The notes beneath the pieces were generated by a model. That model ran no database searches. It saw only the letters and a program-made list of their open reading frames with translations, and was not told the DNA's origin. The translations under genes and the position numbers were made by a program. From contig CALGJU010000106.1 in assembly GCA_937928685.1 (NCBI GenBank), forward strand, positions 1 through 55,550: a DNA stretch of 55,550 nucleotides. The letters are read 5' to 3'. This DNA comes from an uncultured Granulosicoccaceae bacterium. Its GTDB lineage: Bacteria > Pseudomonadota > Gammaproteobacteria > Granulosicoccales > Granulosicoccaceae. Shown piece by piece: positions 25,060-34,148 of the stretch. Every line of letters begins with the position of its first letter. Within the stretch, counting starts at the first letter, position 1.

Positions 25060-25824
25060 ATGGGTCGAATCGCAGGTGGTCGGCTACCGGCGTGGTTGAT
25101 TTCTGTAGGCGGCTTACTGTTGGTGTGGGCTGTCTTTGCCTGGTTTGCGCAGAGCCGAAGCCTGCCGTCGCCGCTGCAGGTGGCAAGTGCTATTGTCACT
25201 GAAGTGCGCAGCGGAGAAATGTTTTTCCATATGGGGGCAACACTTGCCCGCGTGGCAGCAGCGTTTGTTGTTGCCATGGCCATTGGCTCTGCCATCGGCA
25301 TACTGTTGGGCCGCAGCCGGAAGTTAAATCACTTTTTTGATCCCTGGGTGATCTTCTTTCTTAATATTCCAGCGTTGGTCATTATTGTTCTAAGCTATAT
25401 CTGGTTTGGTTTAAACGAGGCCGCCGCCATTGGTGCTGTGGCACTAAATAAAATTCCCAATGTGATTGTCACTATCCGTGAAGGCGCAAAATCGCTTGAG
25501 CCACAGTTAGCAGAAATGGCAAAGGTGTTTCGGTTCTCCAGATGGCAGATGCTGAGGCATGTGGTTCTGCCACAGTTGCAGCCTTTTTTTGCTGCTGCCA
25601 CGCGATCCGGTATATCACTGATATGGAAAATAGTATTGGTGGTTGAATTGCTCGGGCGCTCAAACGGGGTCGGTTTTCAAATCCATTTGTATTTTCAATT
25701 GTTTGATGTCGCGACAATTCTGGCCTACACGCTGGTGTTTGTTGTAGTGATGTTGGCAGTGGAATATTTGTTGTTGCAGCCACTTGAAAAGTACTCAAGG
25801 CGTTGGCGGGCAAAGCATGCTTGA
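25060..25824 (+). CDS. ABC transporter permease (NitT/TauT-like)
   Basis: A 254-residue inner-membrane permease with six predicted hydrophobic segments and the cytoplasmic EAA loop at about residues 150-175 (LEPQLAEMAKVFRFSRWQML, then RHVVLPQLQP), which contacts the ATPase. It follows the binding-protein gene by 50 bp and overlaps the ATPase start by eight bases, indicating coupling. Family level assignment is secure; the substrate is that of the neighbouring binding protein and unknown. Confidence 0.9.
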   Translation: MGRIAGGRLPAWLISVGGLLLVWAVFAWFAQSRSLPSPLQVASAIVTEVRSGEMFFHMGATLARVAAAFVVAMAIGSAIGILLGRSRKLNHFFDPWVIFFLNIPALVIIVLSYIWFGLNEAAAIGAVALNKIPNVIVTIREGAKSLEPQLAEMAKVFRFSRWQMLRHVVLPQLQPFFAAATRSGISLIWKIVLVVELLGRSNGVGFQIHLYFQLFDVATILAYTLVFVVVMLAVEYLLLQPLEKYSRRWRAKHA

Positions 25825-26542
25825 TGTCAATATCAACTCAATGGGTTTTCGCTCTAGTGAAGGGGCGGCGCTTGAAGTATTGCGTGATTTACATTTCAAT
25901 TGTGCGCAAAACTCTTTCACCAGTATTGTTGGTCCCTCCGGTTGCGGTAAAACCACAACGCTGCGTTGCATTCTGGGTTTGGAAACCGAGTTTGATGGCG
26001 TGATAAAAACTTCTGATGCGTCTGGCCATCTACACAAGATATCTGCCGTGTTTCAAGAGCCGCGACTGCTACCGTGGCGTACCGTAGAGCAGAATGTACG
26101 GCTTGCGCTTAAATCGGTAGACGACACTGAACTCAATACTCTATTCGCAGAATTGGCGTTGACGGAACATCGTGATTTTTATCCGGCCGAGCTGTCTCTG
26201 GGTCTGGCTCGTCGAGTAGGGCTTGCACGTGCTTTTGCAGTAAAGCCCTCAGTATTAATTCTTGATGAACCTTTTGTATCGTTAGACGATGAAACGGCTG
26301 GCAGACTCAGAAAATTACTGATGCAAGTGTGGGCGGCAAGATCATGTACGGCACTGATGGTGACCCACAATCTGTTGGAGGCGATTGAGCTTTCTGATCG
26401 CATTCTGTTCTTTTCCGGCTCTCCTTCCCGGGTGGTGAGTGAGTATGAAATTACCGTAGATAGAAAAAACCGCAATCGACGGACAATTGAACAGATCCGC
26501 GAGGATATCTACGCCAGCGGTGCGGCATCCCCGGTGGATTAG
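25817..26542 (+). CDS. ABC transporter ATP-binding protein (NitT/TauT-like)
   Basis: About 241 residues. Walker A is GPSGCGKTT near residue 38, the Q-loop VFQEPRLLPWRTVEQNV, the signature is degenerate (ELSLGLARRVGLARA in place of LSGGQ), and Walker B is SVLILDEPFVSLDD, with the H-loop in MVTHNLLEA. I chose ATG 25817, which overlaps the permease stop in ATGCTTGA, over an in-frame start 33 bases upstream. The LSLGL signature departs from LSGGQ at two or more positions, yet the other motifs are intact, so activity is likely. With the two genes before it, it completes an importer. Confidence 0.88.
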   Translation: MLDVNINSMGFRSSEGAALEVLRDLHFNCAQNSFTSIVGPSGCGKTTTLRCILGLETEFDGVIKTSDASGHLHKISAVFQEPRLLPWRTVEQNVRLALKSVDDTELNTLFAELALTEHRDFYPAELSLGLARRVGLARAFAVKPSVLILDEPFVSLDDETAGRLRKLLMQVWAARSCTALMVTHNLLEAIELSDRILFFSGSPSRVVSEYEITVDRKNRNRRTIEQIREDIYASGAASPVD

Positions 26543-26598
26543 CGTGATTCCGGGCAACTATTGACGTATTGAATGCCATAGGTCGCTATACAGTAGCG

Positions 26599-26627
26599 GG
26601 TCAGGTCTACTAAGATAGACTCAGACC
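26599..26627. promoter_or_regulatory. Dyad upstream of the pedF-like gene
   Basis: GTCTA at 26605-26609 and TAGAC at 26616-26620 are inverted about a six-base spacer, with looser outer symmetry (GGTCA..., ...CAGACC). It lies about 40 bp before the cytochrome start within a 119-bp gap, so it may be an operator or a weak terminator of the transporter genes. The evidence is thin. Confidence 0.3.
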
Positions 26628-26661
26628 GATTTATTTCCTTTAGATTAAGCGTGTAAAAAAT

Positions 26662-27123
26662 ATGATTAGAAAATTTCTACAGCCAACCTTAAAAATTTCT
26701 GTAGTCGCAGCGCTGGTAGCAGGACTTGCACAATTGGCCCTGGTCAGTGTCAGTCACGGCCACGGTGATGTTCAACCGCAAGCCGTAGATACTGAAGGGT
26801 TGGAAGCAATTGGCGAGGAGTATGTGGAAGAAAACCCGTACCGACTGATTGGCGGCGAACAATATGAGCTTTCGATTAAAATCGGTGCTTCAGGCTATAA
26901 CTCCAATTGTGCAAGGTGCCATGGTTTAGAAGCGATCTCTGGTGGTATTGCACCGGATCTTCGCATGCTGGAAGACGGTGTTTTTGGAGATGAATGGTAT
27001 ATGGAGCGAGTTCGCAAGGGCTACAGCCAAAACGGCGCTTACAAAATGCCGCCGTTTGAAGAACTGTTAAGTCAGGAAGCCATGTGGGCGATACGCTCTT
27101 ATATTGAAAGCAGGCCTAAGTAA
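26662..27123 (+). CDS. pedF: Cytochrome c-550 PedF-like
   Basis: A 153-residue periplasmic c-type cytochrome. The signal region covers residues 1-31; the single heme site is C83-A-R-C86-H87 (CARCH) and M129 in YKMPPF is the probable sixth ligand. It matches PedF, the cytochrome that accepts electrons from PQQ alcohol dehydrogenases in Pseudomonas ped clusters. The dehydrogenase encoded at 30392-32173 is the natural donor. It begins 119 bp after the transporter operon and leads into the MxaJ-like gene five bases on. Confidence 0.9.
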   Translation: MIRKFLQPTLKISVVAALVAGLAQLALVSVSHGHGDVQPQAVDTEGLEAIGEEYVEENPYRLIGGEQYELSIKIGASGYNSNCARCHGLEAISGGIAPDLRMLEDGVFGDEWYMERVRKGYSQNGAYKMPPFEELLSQEAMWAIRSYIESRPK

Positions 27124-27128
27124 TTCCA

Positions 27129-27971
27129 GTGAAAATTATCTCATCGTTATTTGCACTTTTTATCGGCCTGCACTCTATGGCATTGCAGGCGCGCCCGCTG
27201 GATGAGGTGACAGATAGCGGCTTCATTACCGTTTTTGTCTATAAAGATTACGCGCCTTACTCGTGGAAAGATGAAAACGGTGAGCCCACCGGAATTGATG
27301 TGGACATTGCGCGCCACTTCGGAAAGAGCCTTGATGTAGAAGTCAGGTTTCTTGTTCGCGGTGCAGATGAGAATGTCGATGACGATTTGCGTGTCAATCT
27401 ATGGAAAGGCGATCTGATACATCGCAAATTTGCAGATGTCATGATGCATGTTCCGTATGACCGTGAACTTGATGTACGCAATGAATTTATCGTGCTGATG
27501 GCGCCTTATTTTTTAGAAGAGATGGCGGTAGTGACCAATGTGGCGATAATGCCTGTGCTTGAAACCTTCGGTCGGTTTCTAAATAAACCTATTGCCGTAG
27601 AGGTCGATACCGCCGGGGATTTCTTTCTGTCAAACGCGTTTCGTGGAAAATTGCACCAGTCGATCCGGCGTGGCCGAACCTTTGCAGACGTCATAGATCT
27701 ATATTCAAAAGCAGAGGTGCCCGCGGCGATGGGGTCAAAAGCGCAGACCGAGTGGATAGCGCATAAGGCCACGGGGATTGAATCAAAAATATTTCAGCCG
27801 CCCATGCCCGGGATCGTGCGTAAAAGCTGGCCTGTGGGAATTGGTATCAAACACGATAGTCGTGATCTGGGTTATGCCTTAGCGGATGTGTTGACCGAAC
27901 TGGCAGAATCGGGTGAACTTGCAAAAATCTCTGCTAAATACGGGGTTTCATTTCAGGCGCCGGAATATTAG
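27129..27971 (+). CDS. Quinoprotein dehydrogenase-associated periplasmic binding protein (MxaJ-like)
   Basis: A 280-residue protein with signal peptide (SLFALFIGLHSMALQA) and the type II periplasmic binding fold of the amino-acid binding family: GFITVFVYKDYAPYSWKDEN, then PTGIDVDIARHFGKSL, and a C-terminal SGELAKISAKYGV. It belongs to the group of putative ABC binding proteins next to quinoprotein dehydrogenases, which includes MxaJ/XoxJ. XoxJ-type proteins are thought to help activate the dehydrogenase rather than import a solute, so a maturation role is likely here too. The start is GTG 27129, five bases after the pedF stop. Confidence 0.88.
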   Translation: MKIISSLFALFIGLHSMALQARPLDEVTDSGFITVFVYKDYAPYSWKDENGEPTGIDVDIARHFGKSLDVEVRFLVRGADENVDDDLRVNLWKGDLIHRKFADVMMHVPYDRELDVRNEFIVLMAPYFLEEMAVVTNVAIMPVLETFGRFLNKPIAVEVDTAGDFFLSNAFRGKLHQSIRRGRTFADVIDLYSKAEVPAAMGSKAQTEWIAHKATGIESKIFQPPMPGIVRKSWPVGIGIKHDSRDLGYALADVLTELAESGELAKISAKYGVSFQAPEY

Positions 27972-28022
27972 CACCGAGCATTCATTGTAAGGCAACAGCG
28001 GTAAAAACAAGCAGGAGAGAAA

Positions 28023-28826
28023 ATGCGTCAGGGTAAATTAAGTAGTTCTCTACGAAATGGTTGCGTTGTACTGCTGTTATCAGTGAGCTCTATGGTCAGT
28101 GCTTATGAACTACCGGCCGACCCGCTGAATTCAGTGATGTGGGAGAATATGGCCAAGCGTTTTTTCCCTGGTGAAATAGTCATTGATCAGCGTGTCATCG
28201 TACGCGCGCCGCATGATGCTGAAGATCAAATGCAAGTACCCATTACGGTCGATGCGACACAACTTGAAAATGTGGTTGAGATTGTCGCGCTTGCTGATCT
28301 TAATCCTATTCCTCACATTCTTACGTTGCATCCGGTGCGTGCACAGCCGTTTGTCGGCTTTCGGGTAAAGCTTGAGCAATCGACACCGATTCGCGTTGGA
28401 GTTCGAACCAGTGACGGGGTGTGGCATGTCAACGGTGTGAATGTTGGCGCAGCGGGCGGTGGGTGTACAGCACCGGCGTTGGCACACGGCAACAATGACT
28501 GGTATAAAACACTGGGACAAACGCGGGCTATTACGCGTCGCGAGTCACTTGATCTGGCCCGGTTGTCACTGCGTATGCGCCATCCTATGGATACCGGCTT
28601 AGCAGCGGGAATACCTGTGTTTTACATGAGCAAGGTTGAAGTCAAGTCAGCTGACGGAATTGCATTGGCCAATCTTGAATTGTTTGAACCCATTAGTGAA
28701 AACCCGACGCTCACCATTAAACCATTGGTGTCCGATGGCATTACCGAATTGCTTGTGTATGCACGAGATACAGAAGGCAATGAATTTGAGTTCCCTCTGG
28801 TGGTTCCTGCCACAGTTGACAACTAA
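28023..28826 (+). CDS. Quinoprotein dehydrogenase-associated SoxYZ-like carrier protein
   Basis: A 267-residue exported protein. The signal peptide runs to about residue 27 (SMVSA). An N-terminal SoxY-like domain ends in a glycine-rich GAAGGGCTAPALAHG segment whose Cys148 is placed like the substrate-carrying cysteine of SoxY (GGC motif); the C-terminal about 80 residues resemble SoxZ (NPTLTIKPLVSDGITEL). SoxYZ carries sulfur intermediates on that cysteine; the fused relatives near PQQ dehydrogenases have no proven role. It overlaps the next gene by one base and forms a relay pair with it. A good ribosome site (CAGGAGAGAAA) precedes the ATG. Confidence 0.88.
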   Translation: MRQGKLSSSLRNGCVVLLLSVSSMVSAYELPADPLNSVMWENMAKRFFPGEIVIDQRVIVRAPHDAEDQMQVPITVDATQLENVVEIVALADLNPIPHILTLHPVRAQPFVGFRVKLEQSTPIRVGVRTSDGVWHVNGVNVGAAGGGCTAPALAHGNNDWYKTLGQTRAITRRESLDLARLSLRMRHPMDTGLAAGIPVFYMSKVEVKSADGIALANLELFEPISENPTLTIKPLVSDGITELLVYARDTEGNEFEFPLVVPATVDN

Positions 28827-29818
28827 TGGCCCTATCTAAAAAATCTGCACAGGCGGTGAATACGTACAATCGACGCCAAGTGCTTGGCTTACTTGCCGGT
28901 GGAGTTGCCTGCGCCTGTTGTGGTGCAGTGCACGCCAACAAGCTTGCCTATGATTTGGCAGCTACAGAAATTGCCAGCGGCACCTGGGCGGTCCATGGCC
29001 GCACCGAGTACTTCACGCTTGAGAATGGCGGCAATATAGTCAATATTGCGTTTATTGAAGTACCGGATGGTGTTGTGGTGATCGATACTGGCCCATCACG
29101 TCGTTACGGTGAAGCATTGCTTGCACTGATAGAAAAAACCATACCAGGCAAACCGGTGTTGAGGGTGTACAACACCCACCATCATCCAGACCATTTTCTT
29201 GGTAATCAGGTGTTTGAAAATTCAGTCATTGCGGCACCGCAAAAAGTGATTGATAACATCATTGCTGAAGGGGACGGGTTTACAGATAATATGTACCGTC
29301 TGGTAGGAGACTGGATGCGCGGTACACGAACCACCGCGCCGGGCACAGCGCTTGAAGCAGAGTTTGAAGAGATAGGCGGAAGGCGTTTCTCTCTCTATTA
29401 TCTAAGTGGCCACACCAGTGCCGATCTGGTCATTCGTGATGACGAAACCGGGGTGGTGTTTAGCGGTGATCTGGCGTTTTTTAATCGCGCACCCACCACG
29501 CCACATGCTGACATTGGAGTCTGGCAAGAATCACTGACAACCATTGCATCGCTGGACAAAGAGCTTATCCTGCCGGGCCATGGTCTGCACGACAAAGCCG
29601 GAGATTCACTGCTACAAACCGGTGACTACCTGGACTGGCTGCGGCAAGCCATGACTGACGCCGCGTCCCGTGGCCTGACCATGAACGAAGCGATGAGCTT
29701 ACCGATACCACCGCGATTCAAATCCCTTGACGTGGTAGAGACAGAATACCAACGCTCTGTGGTGCACCTGTATCTGGCCTTCGAAGACGAACTAATGCCA
29801 CTAATTGAAATGAAGTAG
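28826..29818 (+). CDS. Quinoprotein relay system zinc metallohydrolase (metallo-beta-lactamase fold, Tat-exported)
   Basis: A 330-residue protein. A twin-arginine signal is at residues 15-37 (NRRQVLGLLAGGVACACC), so it is probably exported folded. The metal site is intact: H118-H119-H120-P-D122-H123 (THHHPDH), a later His in YLSGHTSADL, Asp in VFSGDLAFFNR and His in LPGHGLHDK. Relatives include SoxH. It is the last gene before the repeat array at 29831 and overlaps the SoxYZ-like gene by one base. Substrate unknown; a thioester or persulfide on the partner carrier is a reasonable guess. Confidence 0.88.
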   Translation: MALSKKSAQAVNTYNRRQVLGLLAGGVACACCGAVHANKLAYDLAATEIASGTWAVHGRTEYFTLENGGNIVNIAFIEVPDGVVVIDTGPSRRYGEALLALIEKTIPGKPVLRVYNTHHHPDHFLGNQVFENSVIAAPQKVIDNIIAEGDGFTDNMYRLVGDWMRGTRTTAPGTALEAEFEEIGGRRFSLYYLSGHTSADLVIRDDETGVVFSGDLAFFNRAPTTPHADIGVWQESLTTIASLDKELILPGHGLHDKAGDSLLQTGDYLDWLRQAMTDAASRGLTMNEAMSLPIPPRFKSLDVVETEYQRSVVHLYLAFEDELMPLIEMK

Positions 29819-29830
29819 CAGAACCCCACA

Positions 29831-30145
29831 TCAGGAAGCCCGACGCGTAAGCAAGCGGACCAATTCGCACGTCAGAAAGCCCGACGCGTAAGCGAGCGGA
29901 CCAATTCCACATCAGAAAAACCGACGCGTAAGCGAGCGGACCAATTCCACATCAGAAAACCCGACGCGTAAGCAAGCGGACCAAGTCCACATCAGGAAGC
30001 CCGACGCGTAAGCGAGCGGACCAATTCGCACGTCAGGAAGCCCGACGCGTAAGCAAGCGGATCAATACCCACATCAGGAAGCCCGAAGCTTAAGCGAGCG
30101 GATCACAAGTGCCACACACCAGGAAACCCACCTCACAAGCAAGCA
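29831..30145. repeat. Tandem array of about eight 40-41-bp units, GACGCGT family in reverse orientation
   Basis: Seven clear units and a degenerate eighth occur with spacings of 41, 40, 40, 40, 41 and 41 bp, each carrying CCCGACGCGTAAGCGAGCGG followed by ACCAATTCCACATCAG or a close variant. The core is the reverse complement of that in the 8590-9068 array. It fills most of the 573-bp gap between the metallohydrolase and the alcohol dehydrogenase genes, both rightward. The rest (30146-30391) should hold the dehydrogenase promoter; TTGCGG at 30331 and GTATAC at 30353 are weak candidate hexamers. Confidence 0.92.
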
Positions 30146-30391
30146 GATCAAGCCCGCAAAGCGTCACCATTGATCCACCGACAAGCACGCCAATCCCTCA
30201 AAACCCTCAGTTACCTCATCGTATAAAAAAACAGCCTATCCAACTAAGATTCCACCGCATTCGTGTGCATAAAATCCTTCAATCTCATTGACGCCACCGC
30301 AGGTGTGAATAGGGTGCCACTGGCCGCAGATTGCGGTAGTATAAACACAGCTGTATACCAAACCTTGTTCAATTCCATTGGGGGAATACTA

Positions 30392-32173
30392 GTGAAGAAG
30401 AATTTCAAAGTACTCGCGATAGCCAGCGCAATCACGCTGAGCGGCGGGTTAGCAACATCAGCCAACGCCGATATGGTGGGCATTTCAGATATCGTAGGCG
30501 ATCAAGCCAGTACCGATGATATCGTCTCTTACGGCTTAGGACCCCGTGGTCAGCGCTATAGTCCGTTGGCAACCATCAACAAAGACAATATCAAAAACCT
30601 GTTTCCTGTCTGGTCCTTCTCGTTTGGTGGTGAGAAGCAGCGTGGTCAGGAGTCTCAACCGTTGATTAAAGACGGTGTCATGTACGTCACCGGTTCCTAC
30701 AGCCGTATGTGGGCAATTGACATCGCTACTGGTGATGAGCTTTGGCAGTATGACGCACGTTTGCCAGAAGGCATATTGCCTTGCTGTGACGTTGTAAACC
30801 GTGGAGCTGCGATCCTTGGTGACAAAGTGTTTTTCGGCACCCTGGATGCGAAGATCGTCGCGCTAGATGCAAAAACCGGCAAGGTTGTCTGGCGTAAGAC
30901 AATCGCTGATTTCGAAGCGGGTTATTCCTACACGGCAGCGCCTTTGATAGTTCCAACTGATGCGCACGGTCCCCTGCTCCTCACGGGTAACTCCGGTGGT
31001 GAATTCGGTGTGGTGGGTGAAGTGCAGGCACGTAACCCTGAAACCGGTGATCTGGTGTGGACACGTCCCGTGATTGAAGGCCATATGGGTACTATGAATG
31101 GCGTTGAAACCACCATGACTGGTACAGAAAACGAAACCTGGCCAGGTGACATGTGGAAGAACGGTGGTGGTGCTCCGTGGTTAGGCGGTACTTATGATCC
31201 TACTTCCAAACTTGCCTACTTTGGTACCGGGAACCCGGCGCCATGGAATTCCTACCTGCGCCCTGGTGACAACAAGTGGACTTCATCGCGAATCGCCATC
31301 AATCCTGAAAACGGTGAAATAGAGTGGGGTTTCCAGACCACTCCTCATGACGGCTGGGATTATGACGGCGTTAATGAGTTCGTATCGTTTGATATGGAAA
31401 AGGACGGCAAGACCATTCAAGCCGGTGCTACAGCGGACAGAAATGGTTTCTTCTACGTACTTGATCGCAACAACGGTGACTTCATCTCTGCCAAGCCGTT
31501 TGTGAAAAACATCACTTGGGCAAAAGGTATAGACGAAAACGGTCGTCCGATCTGGGATCCTGAGAATCGTCCTGGTAACCCTGCAGAGTCTGCTGATGGT
31601 AAAAAGGGTAAGTCAATCTTTGCCGTACCAAGCTTCCTTGGTGGCAAGAACTGGATGCCAATGGCGTACTCACAAGACACCAGCCTGTTCTACATTCCTT
31701 CAAACGAATGGGGTATGGATATTTGGAATGAGCCGGTTACCTACAAGAAAGGCGCTGCATACTTAGGGGCAGGGTTTACCATTACGCCAATCTTTGATGA
31801 CTATATTGGTTCTTTGAAAGCCATGGATCCGGCCACTGGTGAAGTTAAGTGGGAATACAAAAACAAAGCGCCATTGTGGGGTGGTGTATTAACCACTGCA
31901 GGCGGTCTGGTTTTTACTGGAACACCTGAAGGCTTCCTTAAAGCCTTTGATGATGAAACCGGTGAAGAGCTCTGGAAGTTCCAGACAGGTACCGGCATTG
32001 TTTCATCTCCAATTACCTGGGAGCAGGACGGTGAGCAGTATCTTACTATCGTGACTGGCTGGGGTGGTGCTGTACCACTGTGGGGTGGTGAAGTAGCGAA
32101 GTTTGTTAGCTACCTTAACCAGGGCGGTTCTGTCTGGACTTTTAAGATTCCGGAGCAGCTTGCTGCTAAGTAA
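30392..32173 (+). CDS. PQQ-dependent alcohol dehydrogenase, probable lanthanide type (PedH/XoxF-like)
   Basis: A 593-residue periplasmic quinoprotein. I start at GTG 30392, with GGGGGAA before it and a clean signal peptide ([20 protein letters not shown], cleavage after ANA near 26). The eight-bladed propeller shows its Trp-docking motifs ([47 protein letters not shown]). The vicinal disulfide that sits over PQQ is Cys131-Cys132. Metal-site residues include E204, N281 (GNPAPWN) and catalytic D323 in [11 protein letters not shown]. Asp325, two residues after D323, is the extra carboxylate that marks lanthanide-dependent XoxF/PedH enzymes; calcium enzymes have Ala, Ser or Thr there. It would oxidise alcohols or aldehydes and pass electrons to the PedF-like cytochrome. 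A strong terminator follows. Confidence 0.92.
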   Translation: MKKNFKVLAIASAITLSGGLATSANADMVGISDIVGDQASTDDIVSYGLGPRGQRYSPLATINKDNIKNLFPVWSFSFGGEKQRGQESQPLIKDGVMYVTGSYSRMWAIDIATGDELWQYDARLPEGILPCCDVVNRGAAILGDKVFFGTLDAKIVALDAKTGKVVWRKTIADFEAGYSYTAAPLIVPTDAHGPLLLTGNSGGEFGVVGEVQARNPETGDLVWTRPVIEGHMGTMNGVETTMTGTENETWPGDMWKNGGGAPWLGGTYDPTSKLAYFGTGNPAPWNSYLRPGDNKWTSSRIAINPENGEIEWGFQTTPHDGWDYDGVNEFVSFDMEKDGKTIQAGATADRNGFFYVLDRNNGDFISAKPFVKNITWAKGIDENGRPIWDPENRPGNPAESADGKKGKSIFAVPSFLGGKNWMPMAYSQDTSLFYIPSNEWGMDIWNEPVTYKKGAAYLGAGFTITPIFDDYIGSLKAMDPATGEVKWEYKNKAPLWGGVLTTAGGLVFTGTPEGFLKAFDDETGEELWKFQTGTGIVSSPITWEQDGEQYLTIVTGWGGAVPLWGGEVAKFVSYLNQGGSVWTFKIPEQLAAK

Positions 32174-32194
32174 CACGTAGTTGTTGTTCACTGA

Positions 32195-32230
32195 CGCCCG
32201 GCTTGAGTTTCTCAGGTCGGGCGTTTTTTT
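32195..32230 (+). terminator. Rho-independent terminator after the alcohol dehydrogenase gene
   Basis: CGCCCGGCTTGAG and CTCAGGTCGGGCG pair around a TTT loop (one or two mismatches) and are followed directly by seven T residues. It lies 22 bp past the stop codon and marks the end of the quinoprotein locus. Confidence 0.9.
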
Positions 32231-32401
32231 GAGCGTATTTTCTTGAAAGTGGAATAAATTTATATTGCTAAAAGTGTGGAATATTATCAACTGGTGGCGT
32301 TGGAGCAGGTGGATCGAACACTCGTTGGAAGGGGTAGGTAAGTCAGTGGAATGCTGAAACAGCAGAGTGGTATGCAGAAAAATATGGTGAGTACAACCCG
32401 A

Positions 32402-32695
32402 CTAGCCCTCAAAGCCATCGACAGTGGTCATTACGCCTTCAGAATTCGCCAGTCGTATTTTAAGAATAGCTTGATACTCGCTAGAGTTATACCAGCCCTC
32501 CAGTGCAGCTCTGCTGGGGAATTCAAGCACAACGTGTCGATCATGCGGCATGCTGCCTTCTACATCTTTGCATGCGCCACCGCGAACCAGATATTTTCCC
32601 CCGTGGGCCGCAATAGTTGCAGGTACTTTAGCAGCGTAGTCCTTGTAACCCTCCATGTTGGTCACGGTGATGTGTCCGATTGCGTAACAAGTCAT
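32402..32695 (-). CDS. DUF1330 family protein
   Basis: A 97-residue cytoplasmic protein with the DUF1330 pattern: AIGHITVTNMEGYKDYAAKV, then AAHGGKYLVRGGA and HVVLEFPSRAALEGWYNSSE, followed by YQAILKIRLANSE. It is a ferredoxin-like alpha/beta fold; function in this family is largely unknown. It is alone between the dehydrogenase terminator and the reductase gene, both oriented such that it would be transcribed from the 32696-32759 gap. Bases 32231-32401 show nothing else. Confidence 0.9.
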   Translation of the reverse strand: MTCYAIGHITVTNMEGYKDYAAKVPATIAAHGGKYLVRGGACKDVEGSMPHDRHVVLEFPSRAALEGWYNSSEYQAILKIRLANSEGVMTTVDGFEG

Positions 32696-32759
32696 TTGCT
32701 TTTCTCTCAGAGTGATCGTGGTTCAGTTCGTATTGACAGCCGGAGCATTCACAGTGCAG

Positions 32760-34148
32760 CTACATTTTAGTACGCAGAAAGCGGGAGCACGATTTTTTCA
32801 CTACTTCAGCATAGGTCGGGTAGGCGAATATGGTATCGGCAATATCTTCTGCACGTAACTTATGCTTCACCGCCAGTGTCATTAACTGCACCCATTCACC
32901 GGCATGCGCACCAATCCCGGTAGCACCGAGAATAGTATTCTCTTTATCCATAATCACCTTGATAAACCCGCCGGTTTTACTGTCTGTGATAAAGCGGTCG
33001 GTGGCAGCATCTACCTTAAATGTTTGTACGCCGTCATATTGTTCGTTTGCCTGTGCCTCACTGAGGCCTACGTGACCGATCTCCGGATCAGTGAAAATGG
33101 CCCAGGGTAATGCAGTTAAATCAGTGGCCCTGTCTTCGTTGTTTAAGATGTGTCTGACAACAAGCTCAGCCTGGTAGTTTGCCACATGACTGAACTTTGC
33201 ACGTGATGCGACGTCCCCCACGGCATAGATATGTGGCACGGAGGTTTGTTGCCGGTCGTCAACAGTGACACCGTGGCGGCTAAACTCTATGCCAGCGGCC
33301 TCCAGGTGAAGCCCATTAATATTCGGTACTCTCCCAATCGCGACAAAGAGTTGATCAACTGATAGTTTCTGCATCTTGCCATCTTGCTCTATATCGATAC
33401 AGATTTTTCCGTCCCGGCTTGCGGAGCATACTTTGGCGTCTGCTTTGGTCATTATATTGATGCCCATTTCATCAAAGTGTTGAACCAAGTGGTCAGCGAT
33501 TTCCGGGTCAACGGCGGCGAGGATACGATCGTTTCTATCGATCATTGTAACTTTGGTGCCAAATCTGGCCAGAGATTGTCCAAGCTCTGCAGAGATCACC
33601 CCCGCGCCGAGAAAAGCGATACTTTCGGGTTGTTCGCGTAGCGCCCAGAAGTTCTCGTTATTAAGAAACTCTACCGGGTTATCTCCTTCCGTCGGAAGCA
33701 GCCTGGGGCCTGATCCGGTGGCGATGATGAAGTGCTTGCCGATGATGGTGTGATCACCAATTTCCACGGTGTTGGCATCTTTAAAACTGGCACCGGACTC
33801 ATGAATGAAGGTGTCAATGCCAAGGTCGTTAAAGCGTTTTGGCTGTTCGTGTGCATAGACGCCGTCAATAATACTTTTTACATGTTCCATGGCGCGTTTA
33901 AAATCGAACGCGTTGCTGGTGTCTACCGGGTGTAGACCGTGATCGCTTACCGTTTCAAGTATATGCAGGTGCTTCGCTACATCGATGAAAGCCTTTGATG
34001 GTACGCAGCCGGAATGTGTGCATTCTCCACCAATTTTGTATTTCTCTAAAAGAGCGACTTTAGCGCCGCGACGCTGCGCCTCAAATGCGGCGGTAATACC
34101 ACCGCCGCCAGCGCCAATAATCACGATATCGTAGGGTGTGCTCATCAA
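32760..34148 (-). CDS. FAD pyridine nucleotide-disulfide oxidoreductase with tyrosine in place of the C-terminal catalytic histidine
   Basis: A 462-residue class I flavoprotein disulfide reductase. FAD-binding GAGGGG is at residues 12-17, the redox pair C43-x4-C48 lies in GGECTHSGCVPSKAF, the NAD(P)-binding segment is AFLGAGVISAELGQSLARFG near 170, and the second FAD motif IYAVGDVA is near 312. The C-terminus reads FAYPTYAEVVKK: the His-Pro-Thr...Glu of dihydrolipoamide dehydrogenase and glutathione reductase has Tyr instead of His, so a classical dithiol substrate is less likely. Related members include soluble transhydrogenase and mercuric-reductase-like proteins. It overlaps the metallophosphoesterase gene by four bases, indicating co-translation. 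Substrate unknown. Confidence 0.86.
   Translation of the reverse strand: MMSTPYDIVIIGAGGGGITAAFEAQRRGAKVALLEKYKIGGECTHSGCVPSKAFIDVAKHLHILETVSDHGLHPVDTSNAFDFKRAMEHVKSIIDGVYAHEQPKRFNDLGIDTFIHESGASFKDANTVEIGDHTIIGKHFIIATGSGPRLLPTEGDNPVEFLNNENFWALREQPESIAFLGAGVISAELGQSLARFGTKVTMIDRNDRILAAVDPEIADHLVQHFDEMGINIMTKADAKVCSASRDGKICIDIEQDGKMQKLSVDQLFVAIGRVPNINGLHLEAAGIEFSRHGVTVDDRQQTSVPHIYAVGDVASRAKFSHVANYQAELVVRHILNNEDRATDLTALPWAIFTDPEIGHVGLSEAQANEQYDGVQTFKVDAATDRFITDSKTGGFIKVIMDKENTILGATGIGAHAGEWVQLMTLAVKHKLRAEDIADTIFAYPTYAEVVKKSCSRFLRTKM

Noticed and set aside
30263-30391. Upstream extension of the alcohol dehydrogenase by 43 codons
   Set aside because: The extension has no ribosome-binding site and would bury a good signal peptide that begins at GTG 30392.
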